DNA from: Rhizobiaceae bacterium
Lineage (GTDB): Bacteria; Pseudomonadota; Alphaproteobacteria; Rhizobiales; Rhizobiaceae
Length of the DNA: 36,169 nucleotides
NCBI GenBank assembly: GCA_026981655.1
Contig: JALSIJ010000270.1
Coordinates: forward strand, 1-36,169
Reading direction: 5' to 3'
This document shows, one piece after another, positions 15,809 through 24,536 of the stretch. A model generated the notes under the pieces. The model was given only the letters and a program-made list of their open reading frames with translations, was not told the origin of the DNA and did no database searches. Every line of letters begins with the position of its first letter. The stretch's first letter is position 1. A program made the translations under genes and the position numbers.

Positions 15809-16294
15809 ATGCAACTTGATGCAAGTTTTTATGCAATGATCGGCCTGATTATTTTTCTGGGCTATATGATCTATCTGAAAGTGCCTGCAATAATCGGTAA
15901 GTCACTTGATGGCAGGGCAGAGAAAATCAGCACTGAATTGGCCGAGGCCCGACGTTTGCGTGAAGAGGCTCAGCAATTGCTGGCCGAATACCAGCGCAAG
16001 CGCAAGGAGGCGGAAAAAGAAGCCGCTGGTATCATTTCCTCGGCCGAACATGAGGCTAAGACGATTGCCGCTGAAGCGAAGACTAAAACCGAAGAATATG
16101 TGGTGCGTCGCACTTCTTTGGCTGAACAAAAAATTGCCCAGGCAGAAAGTCAGGCAATTTTAGAAGTGAAATCTTCTGCCGTTGATCTCGCAGTTGCAGC
16201 AACCGAAAGCATTCTTGCTTCGAAGCTGACCGGTAAGTCATCGGATGACTTTTTCGACAAGAGCATTTCGGAAGTTAAATCACATCTGAATTAA
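15809..16294 (+). CDS. atpF: ATP synthase F0 subunit b
   Basis: 161 residues: one N-terminal membrane helix (FYAMIGLIIFLGYMIYLKVPAII) then a coiled coil (ISTELAEARRLREEAQQLLAEYQRKRKEAEKEAA...) with a C-terminal part SAVDLAVAATESILASKLTGKSSDDFFDKSISEV that contacts subunit delta of F1. Shares the stalk architecture with the preceding b' gene. Last gene of the F0 operon, ended by a strong bidirectional terminator; F1 genes are not in the window, as expected for the split layout of this lineage. Confidence 0.97.
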   Translation: MQLDASFYAMIGLIIFLGYMIYLKVPAIIGKSLDGRAEKISTELAEARRLREEAQQLLAEYQRKRKEAEKEAAGIISSAEHEAKTIAAEAKTKTEEYVVRRTSLAEQKIAQAESQAILEVKSSAVDLAVAATESILASKLTGKSSDDFFDKSISEVKSHLN

Positions 16295-16317
16295 TTTCAG
16301 TCATTTTCTGGTAATTT

Positions 16318-16345
16318 GAATTGGGCGCTGTATAGCGCCCAATTC
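16318..16345. terminator. Strong bidirectional terminator between atpF and rnhB
   Basis: Perfect 12-bp stem GAATTGGGCGCT / AGCGCCCAATTC around the loop GTAT. It lies in the 53-bp gap between the ends of two converging genes. The stem is flanked by A+T-rich sequence on both sides (AATTT on one side, ATTTATA on the other), consistent with use in both directions. Confidence 0.85.
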
Positions 16346-16347
16346 AT

Positions 16348-17019
16348 TTATATCAACCGGTTCATGGGCGAAAAACTCTGTCGGTGCAGCGGGCAGGGGC
16401 CATATTTGGCTATCGCCTCAAGATGCGCCCTGGTGCCATAGCCCTTATGGTTTTCAAATCCGTATTCCGGAAAGAGCGATGCCGCAAAAATCATTTGCCT
16501 GTCGCGAACAACCTTGGCGATAATTGATGCCGCCGCAATGGACAGCGAGCGCCCGTCTCCCTTAATGAATGCCTGCGCATGACATTGAAGACCTGAGGGG
16601 ATGTCGCGGCCATCGACCAGCAACATTTGTGGTTTTTTCGCAAGGCCATGCACACTTTGGCGCATGGCGAGCAGGCTGGCCTGCCGGATATTTATTTGGT
16701 CTATTAGGTTTTCAGGGACGCTGGAAATCGCAATAGTTGATGTGGCCATAATTTCGAAAAACAATTCTTCGCGCCTCTTCGCCGTGAGTTTTTTTGAATC
16801 ATTCAACCCCTGAGGCAGGTTTTCAGGATCAAGAATTACACTTGCGGCAACCACCGGACCGGCAAGAGGGCCGCGTCCAACTTCGTCCACACCGGCAACC
16901 GGCTCAACTCTCTGATTGATGAAGTGTTTTTCAATATTGAAATTGGGGCAATCCAGCTTGAAGTCAGCGGATGATTGCGAAAAGAGCAGCGGAGAATCAG
17001 TCGTCAGGTTTTTCTTCAT
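16348..17019 (-). CDS. rnhB: Ribonuclease HII
   Basis: 223 residues from ATG 17019 (MKKNLTTDSPL). The RNase HII signature VAGVDEVGRGPLAGPVVAASVIL carries the first catalytic Asp-Glu pair; further motifs are LNDSKKLTAKRREELF, LLVDGRDIP (third acid), GDGRSLSIAAASIIAKVVRDR and GYGTRAHLEAIAKYGPCPLHRQSF. It removes ribonucleotides from DNA and cleaves RNA-DNA hybrids. An in-frame ATG at 17091 would add 24 residues (MSRLFLPRHS...); neither start has a good ribosome binding site, so the start is uncertain. In rhizobia rnhB follows a radical SAM gene of the same type, as here. Confidence 0.96.
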   Translation of the reverse strand: MKKNLTTDSPLLFSQSSADFKLDCPNFNIEKHFINQRVEPVAGVDEVGRGPLAGPVVAASVILDPENLPQGLNDSKKLTAKRREELFFEIMATSTIAISSVPENLIDQINIRQASLLAMRQSVHGLAKKPQMLLVDGRDIPSGLQCHAQAFIKGDGRSLSIAAASIIAKVVRDRQMIFAASLFPEYGFENHKGYGTRAHLEAIAKYGPCPLHRQSFSPMNRLI

Positions 17020-17135
17020 ACGGCAAAGATTGCCTGAGTTTTGATTCTCCGCAAGTGTCAGACTGTGACGAGGCAGAAACAGTCTGGACATTCTGGCAAG
17101 GCTGCGGGGGGTGCCGCCAGAAATCTACAATAGTT

Positions 17136-18305
17136 CTAAAACAGCGAAAGTTGCATTTCTGCCGCCTGAGGCTTCCGAAACAGATCAGTTCTCAATTTTG
17201 CAGGCTTCTTGTTAAACCCAAGGCGTTTGGTGGCCATTTCAAACCGCCGCCCTGTTTGCCATGCATAGGGGCCTTTCCCCTTCATTCGTGTGCCAAAATC
17301 TGCATCGTAATCCTTGCCGCCATGCATCGAGCGCAAAAGTGAAAGCACATGGCGGTAACGGTCCGGGTAATGGCGCAGCAGCCAGTCTTTAAAGATGCCG
17401 CTAACCTCAAGCGGTAAGCGCAACATAATAAAGCCCGCATGGCGTGCGCCGTTGGAATAGGCTGCATCCAATATACGTTCCATTTCATGGTCATTGAGCG
17501 CCGGGATAAGCGGGGCAACCAACACTGAGACCGGAATGCCTGCATCGGACAGTTTTTTAACAGCCTCAAGCCGCAGTGTCGGAGATGATGCGCGCGGTTC
17601 CATGGTTCTGCATAATTTCCGATCCATAGAGGTAATGGATATGGCAACACGGGCAAGGCCACGCTCGGCCATACGGGCAAGAATATCAATATCCCGGGTA
17701 ACAAGTGCAGATTTTGTGACGATGCCAACCGGATGGCTGCAATCATCCAGCGTTTCAAGAATGGAACGGGTAATACGCCATTGCTTTTCTATTGGCTGAT
17801 AGGGGTCGGTATTGGTGCCAATAGCCAGGCTTTTTGCTCTATATTTGGGTTTTGACAGTTCCCGCTGCAAAAGCCGTGCCGCATTGGGTTTTGCAAACAG
17901 CTTGGATTCAAAATCAAGCCCGGCGGAAAGCCCCATAAATGAATGAGTAGGCCTTGCAAAGCAATAAACACATCCATGCTCGCACCCGCGGTAAGGGTTG
18001 ATCGACTGATCAAAGTTCAGATCAGGCGATTCATTGCGGGAAATAATGGTGCGGGCATTTTCCTTTTGAACATTGGTTTTAAAAGCCGGTAGTTCATCCA
18101 GCGTTTGCCACCCATCATCGAATGTATGGCGGGATAGCGCTTCAAAGCGCCCGGATGGATTAACGCCAGCCCCACGGCCTCGCCGCCGCCCTTCATCAGT
18201 GCGAGTACCTGAACGTGCAAGATAGTCATTTGCTGAACGTGCTGAAACGCCATGAGAAAAGACAAGTTCGTCTGCATTGCTGATAGTCTGAAGATTTGAA
18301 TTCAT
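17136..18305 (-). CDS. PA0069-type radical SAM protein (SplB-like)
   Basis: 389 residues. The cluster motif CEHGCVYC (Cys108, Cys112, Cys115; CxxxCxxC) follows the family phrase SINPYRGCEHGCVYCFARPTHSFMGLSAGLDFESKL, and TNTDPYQPIEKQWRITRSILE and VGIVTKSALVTRDIDIL are also conserved in this group. It resembles spore photoproduct lyase in the core but belongs to the PA0069 branch, whose substrate is unknown. The N-terminal region is basic and Gly/Arg-rich (RRRGRGAGVNPSGRFE). GGGAG lies about 7 nt before the ATG. Likely co-transcribed with rnhB, 116 bp downstream (44 bp if rnhB starts at 17091). Confidence 0.93.
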   Translation of the reverse strand: MNSNLQTISNADELVFSHGVSARSANDYLARSGTRTDEGRRRGRGAGVNPSGRFEALSRHTFDDGWQTLDELPAFKTNVQKENARTIISRNESPDLNFDQSINPYRGCEHGCVYCFARPTHSFMGLSAGLDFESKLFAKPNAARLLQRELSKPKYRAKSLAIGTNTDPYQPIEKQWRITRSILETLDDCSHPVGIVTKSALVTRDIDILARMAERGLARVAISITSMDRKLCRTMEPRASSPTLRLEAVKKLSDAGIPVSVLVAPLIPALNDHEMERILDAAYSNGARHAGFIMLRLPLEVSGIFKDWLLRHYPDRYRHVLSLLRSMHGGKDYDADFGTRMKGKGPYAWQTGRRFEMATKRLGFNKKPAKLRTDLFRKPQAAEMQLSLF

Positions 18306-18409
18306 CTTATTCTCCCATTATTTGGGTCGCCGTATCCTGAATTAATTCCTATCGCAGAAATCAGAACATAGCAAGAACAAAATGTATTTTAAATATATTG
18401 AATCGGGTT

Positions 18410-18958
18410 CTAGCCGTTGCCGCGCTTCAAATGTTCATCCAGTCTGGGCATGATCTCGACAAAATTGCAGGGCATATGGCGATAGTCCAGTTGGGCCAGC
18501 AGGATACCATCCCAGGCATCCTTGCAGGCACCTGGAGAGCCGGGCAGGCAAAAGACAAATGTCGTACCAATCAGCCCGGCGGTGGCGCGTGACTGGATTG
18601 TAGATGTACCAATTTTTTCATAGGATATTTGTTGAAAAATTGTCGAAAATCCATCCATTTTTTTGTCAAATAGAGGTTCGATGGATTCGGGCGTCACATC
18701 TCTACCGGTAAATCCGGTGCCGCCGGTTGTGATAACAATATCAATGCCTTCGTCCTGCGACCATGATTTTATCTGCGCCTGTATTTCGGTTTCATCATCC
18801 CGAACAATTGCCCGCTCACCAAGCTTGTGCCCAGCATCAAGCAGCCGTTTCACCAATATATCACCGGAGCGGTCATCCTTGATGGATCGCGTATCTGATA
18901 CTGTCATAATTGCAATATTAAGCGGGATGAATTTTCGGTTTTCGTCAATTCCTAGCAT
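18410..18958 (-). CDS. moaB: Molybdenum cofactor biosynthesis protein B
   Basis: 182 residues with the MoCF-binding fold: PLNIAIMTVSDTRSIKDDRSGDILVKRL at the start, the substrate-binding loop IVITTGGTGFTGRDVTPESI, and FCLPGSPGACKDAWDGILL near the end. MoaB/MogA proteins adenylylate molybdopterin before metal insertion; in many alphaproteobacteria MoaB fills this role. Its start lies only 3 bp after the ispE stop, so the two genes are translated from one mRNA although their pathways are unrelated. Confidence 0.96.
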   Translation of the reverse strand: MLGIDENRKFIPLNIAIMTVSDTRSIKDDRSGDILVKRLLDAGHKLGERAIVRDDETEIQAQIKSWSQDEGIDIVITTGGTGFTGRDVTPESIEPLFDKKMDGFSTIFQQISYEKIGTSTIQSRATAGLIGTTFVFCLPGSPGACKDAWDGILLAQLDYRHMPCNFVEIMPRLDEHLKRGNG

Positions 18959-18961
18959 AAT

Positions 18962-19840
18962 CTAATTCTTTGTTTTGGTTGCAATTGTTTTCGAAACTAT
19001 ACACCACCATGAGGGAAATCTTTGCGCTAAATCATGCGCAGCAGTATTGGCAAGTTCAGGTGTTGAAAAAATACCAAAACAGGTGGCACCCGAGCCTGAC
19101 ATTCTGGCAAACAGGCAGTCCTGACTCTCCATTATCGCGTCCGATACCCTCAATATTTCAGGCTCAATTGCGGCCGCAGCCGCCTGGAGATCATTTTGCG
19201 TCTTGCCCAACCATTCAATAATATCTGCCACTGTTGTAAACTTATCCAGCGGCGGCAGGGGGGAAGATGTTGTGCTTTTCAGCGCCCCAAATATTTCCGG
19301 TGTTGAAATCTCAATTCCCGGATTAACCAGCACAATATTAAGCGCCGGCAGTGTGACGGGCTCAATTTCATCGCCAACCCCTGTTGCCCGCAACGGGGTA
19401 GAGGCAAGGCACATCGGCACATCAGCCCCCAGTTTTTGAGCAATCTTGTGAAGGTCTATTTTGCTCTGGTCAATCTGCCAAAATTCGCAAAGTGCGTTCA
19501 ATGTGGCGGCCGCGTCAGCCGAACCGCCACCAATGCCGCTGGCAATGGGCAAATTTTTCACCAGATGAATGGCCGCCCCACCTGGGCTATATCCATGCTC
19601 AATTGCAGATTTTTGCAAAGCCCGGGCAGCGGCCAGTACCAGATTATCATCATGCGGGCTGAGTGTTTTGGAAAATTGGCCGGAAATTGATAAACATAGA
19701 TCACCAGCCGGTTTGACACTGACCAAATCGCCAAATTCGGTAAATGTGACCAAAGAATCAAGCTGATGATAACCATTGCTCAACCGCCCGGTCACATGCA
19801 GGGCAAGGTTGATTTTAGCGGCTGCCAGATGTTTTTCCAT
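18962..19840 (-). CDS. ispE: 4-diphosphocytidyl-2-C-methyl-D-erythritol kinase
   Basis: 292 residues of GHMP kinase type: AAAKINLALHVTGRLSNGYHQLDSLVTF at the N-terminus, the ATP loop PIASGIGGGSADAAATLNAL, and a C-terminal motif MSGSGATCFGIF. It phosphorylates CDP-methylerythritol in the non-mevalonate isoprenoid pathway, which supplies the precursors used by the polyprenyl synthase at 23278. It follows the TPR gene by 41 bp on the same strand, an arrangement common in rhizobia. Confidence 0.97.
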   Translation of the reverse strand: MEKHLAAAKINLALHVTGRLSNGYHQLDSLVTFTEFGDLVSVKPAGDLCLSISGQFSKTLSPHDDNLVLAAARALQKSAIEHGYSPGGAAIHLVKNLPIASGIGGGSADAAATLNALCEFWQIDQSKIDLHKIAQKLGADVPMCLASTPLRATGVGDEIEPVTLPALNIVLVNPGIEISTPEIFGALKSTTSSPLPPLDKFTTVADIIEWLGKTQNDLQAAAAAIEPEILRVSDAIMESQDCLFARMSGSGATCFGIFSTPELANTAAHDLAQRFPSWWCIVSKTIATKTKN

Positions 19841-19881
19841 GATTTAAATGCTGAAAGCCCAGCCCCGACTGTCTGGAAAAA

Positions 19882-21696
19882 TCAGGATTTCTTTTCAGGT
19901 TGATCCTTGTCAGCGCCTTCGGTTTTTTCCGGCGGGTTGGCCATACGGGTTTTTTCAACATCGGGAAGGCCGTCTTTGAGCTTGGCTTTGATCTTGATAA
20001 TCTCGGCATCAACCGGTTTTAAATCCAATGCATGGCTCCATTGGAATGTTGCCTCCAGCCTGCGTCCAACACGCCAATAGGCGTCGCCCAAATGGTCGTT
20101 AATTGTCGGATCTTCTGCTTTTTTCAACACCGCTCTTTCAAGCTCAGTAACCGCTTCCTCAAAGCGGCCAAGCCGGTAATAGGCCCAACCAAGGCTGTCG
20201 ATGATATAGCCATCCTGCGGGCGAAGTTCGACAGCCTTGCGGATCATGTTCAGCCCATCTTCGAGATTGATATTCATATCAACCCACGAATAGCCGAGAT
20301 AATTCAACACATTTGGCTGATTTGGGTAAAGCTCTAACGCCTTTTTGAAGCTCTTTTCAGCCGCCGGCCAGTTCTTGGAACGCTCGTTGGCAATGCCGTG
20401 CCGATAAAACAGGTTCCAATGGAACCTCTGTGGATTGCTTACATTAGCTATGGCCTGATCGTAGACTTTTACCGCCTCTTTGTATTTTTCATGCCGAACC
20501 AGCATTTGCCCGTAGGAAAGTGATGCAACCAGATCCTCAGGATCACTTTTAATCAGCTGCTCCATTTCAACTCTTGCCTCGTCAAGCTTTTTTAACTCGT
20601 CCAGATTAAGCGCCATTTCAAGTTGGGCGATGCGTCGATAGGGCGAGGTTTCCGCAATATTGGCAAAAAGTTTATTCGCCCGCTCTGGCAGGCTTTGGCT
20701 ATCATAAAGATCTGCCAGTGCCAGCATACCCACATCGCTCTTGGGGTTTAAAACATTGGCAAGTTGCAGGTAAATCAATGCAAACTGCTTACCGCCCTCA
20801 CTATTGAGTACAGTGCCAAGGTTATAAAATACCTCAGATGCACCTTGTTGGGCTGAAGCAACCAGCGGCGGTGTGGCACCACCAAGGTCAATTGATTGTT
20901 TGAGTTGCTTCAATGCAGGGCCAGAGGGTTGAATTTTTAAACCAAGTTCAATGGTGGCGCGCGCCCCGTCAATATTACCCACTCTAAGCTGTTGCCGGGC
21001 CAAAGCCTCAACCGAACGCATATAGGTATGGACTGCGGTTGTGCCGCCAGCGCGATTGGCGACGGTTTTATTCAGCCGTGCAATGGCATCTTTTTTATCT
21101 CCGCCAATACCGGCGATCAGCCCGCCGTGATATTCTGAAAAGATTTTGAACCAGCTCGGTCCCTCAAGCGCATCAATTACCGTAAGCGCTTCTTTGGTAT
21201 CACCATCACCTTGTAACGACCATGCTTTCAACAGTCCAGTTAACAACCGCTCAAGGTCGCCCCTGGCCGGTTTGGACAATTGTTTGATCGCGCTTTTCCA
21301 GGCCTTGGTGCGGATAAATTCGACACCCAGAATTACAGAGACCAGCGGTGGCGAACTTTCAAGCGCCTCAATCTGCTTTCCAAGAACGACGCTTTCTTCA
21401 AAGTCACCATTGCTGACAAGGGTCAGGAATGCATTTTGCTTAAGAAATTCATTATCCGGATCAAACTTCATCGCCTGACGATAATACTCGACAGCGGCGG
21501 CAGTGTTTTTATCAATTGTCGCGATCCGCGCAGCCAGATAGGTGCCGGAAAGCGTGTAGCCGACATGTTTGTCGATTTTGGGTTCATTCGATTGTGCTAC
21601 GGATGTCAAAGCGAGACCTGATGCTACAACCAAACAGGATGCGGCAACACAATTACGCAATTGCGAAGCAAATTTCGGTGGCGTAAAATTTTTCAT
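19882..21696 (-). CDS. Secreted tetratricopeptide repeat protein
   Basis: 604 residues. Signal peptide NCVAASCLVVASGLALTSVAQS-NEP (a cysteine lies within its hydrophobic part but no clear lipobox), then TPR motifs along the whole length: AAAVEYYRQAMKFDPDNEFLKQNAFL, EARVEMEQLIKSDPEDLVASLSYGQML, AAEKSFKKALELYPNQPNVLNYLGYS, DGLNMIRKAVELRPQDGYIIDSLGWAYYRLG, and a Lys/Glu-rich tail (PPEKTEGADKDQPEKKS). Such proteins act as periplasmic or outer membrane scaffolds; the partner is not known. Its position before ispE is conserved in related genomes as far as I know, and the motif NVLNYLGYSW is typical of this group. Confidence 0.9.
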   Translation of the reverse strand: MKNFTPPKFASQLRNCVAASCLVVASGLALTSVAQSNEPKIDKHVGYTLSGTYLAARIATIDKNTAAAVEYYRQAMKFDPDNEFLKQNAFLTLVSNGDFEESVVLGKQIEALESSPPLVSVILGVEFIRTKAWKSAIKQLSKPARGDLERLLTGLLKAWSLQGDGDTKEALTVIDALEGPSWFKIFSEYHGGLIAGIGGDKKDAIARLNKTVANRAGGTTAVHTYMRSVEALARQQLRVGNIDGARATIELGLKIQPSGPALKQLKQSIDLGGATPPLVASAQQGASEVFYNLGTVLNSEGGKQFALIYLQLANVLNPKSDVGMLALADLYDSQSLPERANKLFANIAETSPYRRIAQLEMALNLDELKKLDEARVEMEQLIKSDPEDLVASLSYGQMLVRHEKYKEAVKVYDQAIANVSNPQRFHWNLFYRHGIANERSKNWPAAEKSFKKALELYPNQPNVLNYLGYSWVDMNINLEDGLNMIRKAVELRPQDGYIIDSLGWAYYRLGRFEEAVTELERAVLKKAEDPTINDHLGDAYWRVGRRLEATFQWSHALDLKPVDAEIIKIKAKLKDGLPDVEKTRMANPPEKTEGADKDQPEKKS

Positions 21697-21909
21697 AAAA
21701 ACCCTTGTTCGACTATTTCATTGCAGCCAGTAGTTCAGACAATATCCCGACAGTTATTACTAAAATGGGACTTTTTATCAAAATTGCGATTCTATTTTGT
21801 CAGATAAGGCCAATGATGGACTTTTTCCCCAATTGAAGCAAGATTTGACCGACTGAACCAACCATTCTGTATTTGCAGATGATTTCGAACGTCCGCGAGC
21901 GAAATAAAA

Positions 21910-21942
21910 TAGAGTGTGACCCTCATTGATGGGCACGCTCTA
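21910..21942 (-). terminator. Rho-independent terminator of the TrmN6-like gene (TAGAG family)
   Basis: On the minus strand TAGAGCGTG (21942-21934) pairs with CACACTCTA (21918-21910), with inner CCC/GGG pairs, and is followed by TTTTATTT. The first TAG of the stem is the stop codon of the methyltransferase gene. The hairpin at 30520-30552 is a homologue with a different inner stem. Confidence 0.8.
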
Positions 21943-22728
21943 AACCAACACCCGTTGACCAGAAAAAATTTCCTCAGCTGCGTAGGTAAATTCACCGTTT
22001 TCCTGATGCACGACAAAACCAGGATGAATAGATGTGGCTCCCTTTGCGCCTTTGTCGGCCAAAACAAGTATTCGGTTTGCTGGTTCTCCAGCCTTCGGGT
22101 GAACTGGGATAATTCGCGCAGAACCAAAGCGTCCCTGAAAGGCTGCGAGAATTAATCCGATGCCGGAGGGCCTAAATATCATCGCGACTTTACCGGTACT
22201 TCTCAAAGTTGCTGCCGCCGAACGCAACCATGGGTCAAGACCACCAATACCCATCACATGGGCATCCTTGCGCGATAGAACAGGAGAGGGACGGTGGCTG
22301 GGGTCATTAAATGGCGGGTTCATAATGACCTGGTCGTAGGCACCATTGACAAGGCCTGCATCTTCGCGGGCTTTTCCCGAAAGTGTGACATCGGCGCATA
22401 CAATTTTAACCCGGCCATACATTTTTCGGTTTGCTGGAAGTTTGAGAGTGCGTGCTGCGAGTGCGGTAATATCTGCATCATACTCAATAAGGTCAACTTT
22501 TGCGGCAAAACTTCTGCAGGCAACCGCGATGCCAGCGGCACCGGCACCGGCGCCAAAATCCGCTAATCGCCCGGCAAAATCAACCGGAATACAGGCTGAC
22601 AGAAGCAAGGCATCAAGGCCGGCACGATGGCTGCCATCATTTGGCTGAATCAGTTCAAATTTGCCATTGAAAAACGCATCCTGGGTCGTAACCGGCGGGT
22701 GTTCTCGAACTGCTGATATTCTATTCAT
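21940..22728 (-). CDS. TrmN6-like tRNA adenine-N6 methyltransferase
   Basis: 262 residues of Rossmann methyltransferase fold: FELIQPNDGSHRAGLDALLLSACIP, motif I LADFGAGAGAAGIAVA, acidic motif II DLIEYDAD, and the catalytic motif IMNPPFNDPSHRPSP (NPPF, typical of N6-adenine methylation). This matches the alphaproteobacterial branch of tRNA1(Val) A37 methyltransferase; specificity for that tRNA is inferred from family membership. The start codon overlaps the stop of the DUF2007 gene (TAATG), so the two are coupled. Both lie divergently from the polyprenyl synthase gene, a conserved Hyphomicrobiales arrangement. Confidence 0.9.
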   Translation of the reverse strand: MNRISAVREHPPVTTQDAFFNGKFELIQPNDGSHRAGLDALLLSACIPVDFAGRLADFGAGAGAAGIAVACRSFAAKVDLIEYDADITALAARTLKLPANRKMYGRVKIVCADVTLSGKAREDAGLVNGAYDQVIMNPPFNDPSHRPSPVLSRKDAHVMGIGGLDPWLRSAAATLRSTGKVAMIFRPSGIGLILAAFQGRFGSARIIPVHPKAGEPANRILVLADKGAKGATSIHPGFVVHQENGEFTYAAEEIFSGQRVLV

Positions 22729-22958
22729 TATTGGTTGGTTTCCGATAATTCATTGCCGATGCCTGCATCATGCAATAGTTTTCGTGCCTGATCGTTGCAA
22801 TCAGAATCCACCAGTAGGCGCCGGGGAATTGCCCCGACAGATCCTTCAAGAATACTCATATGCTGATCAACAACGATATGCTCAATATTCTGTTCTTTCA
22901 GGAGGGACTCGACAAATGAAATCAGAACAATATCATTCGTCCGCAATAGCTCTTTCAT
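22728..22958 (-). CDS. DUF2007 domain protein
   Basis: 76 residues from ATG 22958 (MKELLRTNDIVLISFVESLLKEQNIEHIVVDQHMSILEGSVGAIPRRLLV in outline). The pattern 'RTND.VL.S..E.LL...GI.....D.HMS..EGS.GA.PRRL.V' is the DUF2007 signature, a small alpha/beta domain thought to be a signal-transduction or PII-like domain in COG annotations. An in-frame ATG ten codons earlier (22988) is less convincing. Translationally coupled to the downstream methyltransferase by a 1-base overlap. Confidence 0.9.
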   Translation of the reverse strand: MKELLRTNDIVLISFVESLLKEQNIEHIVVDQHMSILEGSVGAIPRRLLVDSDCNDQARKLLHDAGIGNELSETNQ

Positions 22959-23277
22959 GCAAAACTCCCAATTCCTAAACGCTCGCACCGATCGGGTAAC
23001 AAGACAATATGCGCGCGAACAATTGATCTCACATTCAAGTGAACCGTTTTCAGTTGGCTTGCAAGTGCCCCTGTACCACTATGATAAATTAAATTAGCAT
23101 CAAACAACGGATCATTGGGGCCTCAAATAAACACTAAAAAAGGCAGCAGGCCGCGACCAGATGTTTCACTTGTGTCTGCGCTCATGGCAAATTATGTATA
23201 GGCCTGATTGTTATAAAGCGTTACTTAAGCTAGTTAATTAACGCACTAGGCTAATAAATAAGATCCGGGAGCACCGC
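22959..23277. promoter_or_regulatory. Divergent promoter region of the DUF2007 and polyprenyl synthase genes
   Basis: 319 bp without a gene, A+T rich toward the right. The clearest element is the 27-bp imperfect palindrome at 23218-23244, about 35 bp before the GTG start of the polyprenyl synthase gene. Nothing else with clear structure was seen. Confidence 0.6.
23218..23244. promoter_or_regulatory. 27-bp imperfect palindrome, candidate operator
   Basis: GCGTTA-n-TTAA-n5-TTAA-n-TAACGC, symmetrical at 20 of 22 considered positions outside the five-base centre. It overlaps the likely promoter or leader of the polyprenyl synthase gene. The TTAA spacing (5 bp) does not match the 7-bp spacing of a CtrA site. 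Confidence 0.5.
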
Positions 23278-24294
23278 GTGGGTATTGTAATTCCTCTGGA
23301 AGAAAATCGACCGCCACAGGCAAGTATCAAACCGTTGATGGAACTGGTTAATCAGGATATGAAGCTGGTCAATCAGTTGATCTTGTCAAAAACCGGATCC
23401 AATGTGGAGATGATTCCGCAAATTGCCAAACATCTTATTGATTCCGGAGGCAAACGGCTTCGCCCAATGCTGACCTTGGCGGCCGCTCAAATGTGTGCCT
23501 ATGAAGGCACCCACCACATTACCCTTGCAGCCAGTGTTGAATTTATGCACACCGCTACGCTTTTGCATGATGATGTGGTCGATGAAAGCGATATGCGCCG
23601 GGGCAAAAAGTCAGCCCGTATGCTATGGGGCAATCAGGCAAGTGTTCTGGTCGGTGATTTCCTGTTGGGTCAAGCCTTCCGCATGATGGTTGATGCGGGC
23701 TCGATGGATGCGCTTGATGTGCTCTCAAATGCTGCTACCGTTATAGCAGAAGGCGAGGTGATGCAGCTTGCTGTCGCCCAGAACATGGAAACCAATGAGG
23801 ATGACTATCTAACGATCATCCGCTCAAAAACAGCCGCACTTTTTTCAGCCGCCGCCGAAGTTGGACCGATTATCGCCGGGGCTGAAAAGCCTGTGCGTGA
23901 TGCTTTTCGTTCCTATGGCACCAATTTGGGCGTTGCCTTTCAACTGGTCGATGACGCGCTGGATTATGGAGGCTCAAAAGCCTTACTCGGCAAAAACACC
24001 GGTGACGATTTCCGAGAAGGAAAGATCACCCTGCCGGTACTGTTGTGCTATCGGCGTGGAAACGAGGACGATCGCGCTTTTTGGAAAGAGGCGATGGAAA
24101 ATGGCTCAAGCGATGATGAGGCGTTGTTACAGGCCAATGCACTAATGGAAAAGTATGGTGCGATTAAAGATACCGTCGCGCGGGCCCGTCATTATGGACA
24201 GATTGCCCGCGATGCGCTGGCGCCGCTTCCCGATAGCCCGCAAAAAGACGCTTTGCTTGATGTGGTCAAATTTTGCATCAGTCGGGTGAATTAA
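23278..24294 (+). CDS. Polyprenyl (octa/decaprenyl) diphosphate synthase
   Basis: 338 residues of the all-trans prenyltransferase family. First aspartate-rich motif HDDVVDESDMRRGK (Asp98, Asp99, Asp102), second motif FQLVDDALDYGG, plus the GGKRLRP motif (residues 58-64) for IPP binding. It makes the side chain of ubiquinone; chain length cannot be read reliably from sequence, though in this lineage it is usually decaprenyl (Q10). GTG start at 23278 is supported by GGGAG 6 nt upstream. It uses precursors from the pathway containing IspE (18962). Confidence 0.95.
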   Translation: MGIVIPLEENRPPQASIKPLMELVNQDMKLVNQLILSKTGSNVEMIPQIAKHLIDSGGKRLRPMLTLAAAQMCAYEGTHHITLAASVEFMHTATLLHDDVVDESDMRRGKKSARMLWGNQASVLVGDFLLGQAFRMMVDAGSMDALDVLSNAATVIAEGEVMQLAVAQNMETNEDDYLTIIRSKTAALFSAAAEVGPIIAGAEKPVRDAFRSYGTNLGVAFQLVDDALDYGGSKALLGKNTGDDFREGKITLPVLLCYRRGNEDDRAFWKEAMENGSSDDEALLQANALMEKYGAIKDTVARARHYGQIARDALAPLPDSPQKDALLDVVKFCISRVN

Positions 24295-24309
24295 TTCAAT
24301 AGCTCCCGG

Positions 24310-24327
24310 CCCTCCGTGGCAGGGCAA
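24310..24327 (-). repeat. Shared island module, first part (copy 2)
   Basis: Minus-strand TTGCCCTGCCACGGAGGG is identical over 18 bases to 11865-11882. It forms a small CCCT/AGGG hairpin. It lies just after the polyprenyl synthase stop and may also act as a terminator for that gene. Confidence 0.7.
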
Positions 24328-24435
24328 AATTTGGCATCTCGCCAAATTGCCAGCCCGTGAACGGCCGCGAAACCGGATGGTTGAGCGGAACGCAAATAAT
24401 CTGGCAAGGGCAAGATTTAAACCACTTAATGAACT

Positions 24436-24480
24436 AGCGCTCACGCAAGATGCGCTATGCGCATCGCTCCGCAGGGGCGC
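24436..24480 (-). repeat. Two-hairpin dispersed element, copy E (diverged)
   Basis: Inverted relative to copies A-D. On the plus strand it reads AGCGCTCACG-CAA, then hairpin GATGCGC-tat-GCGCATC (24449-24465, perfect 7-bp stem), then GCTCCGCAGGGGCGC, matching the reverse complement of copy C (CGCTCACGGC ... CCTCCGCGAGGGCGG). The second hairpin is not clearly preserved. Confidence 0.6.
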
Positions 24481-24489
24481 TTTATAGGC

Positions 24490-24523
24490 GTGATTTTGCG
24501 CGGGCTACGCCACGTGCAATCAC
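24490..24523 (-). repeat. Arm-variable hairpin with GCACGT...GCGCAA core (arms GTGATT/AATCAC)
   Basis: Read on the minus strand: GTGATT-GCACGTGGCGTAGCCC-GCGCAA-AATCAC. The core is that of the 53-bp units at 7793, while the arms are entirely different in sequence yet still complementary. Confidence 0.8.
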
Positions 24524-24536
24524 TTAAAAGCGCTTC

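Noticed and set aside
23221-23244. CtrA binding site before the polyprenyl synthase gene
   Set aside because: The TTAA half-sites are 5 or 9 bp apart instead of the 7 bp in the CtrA consensus.
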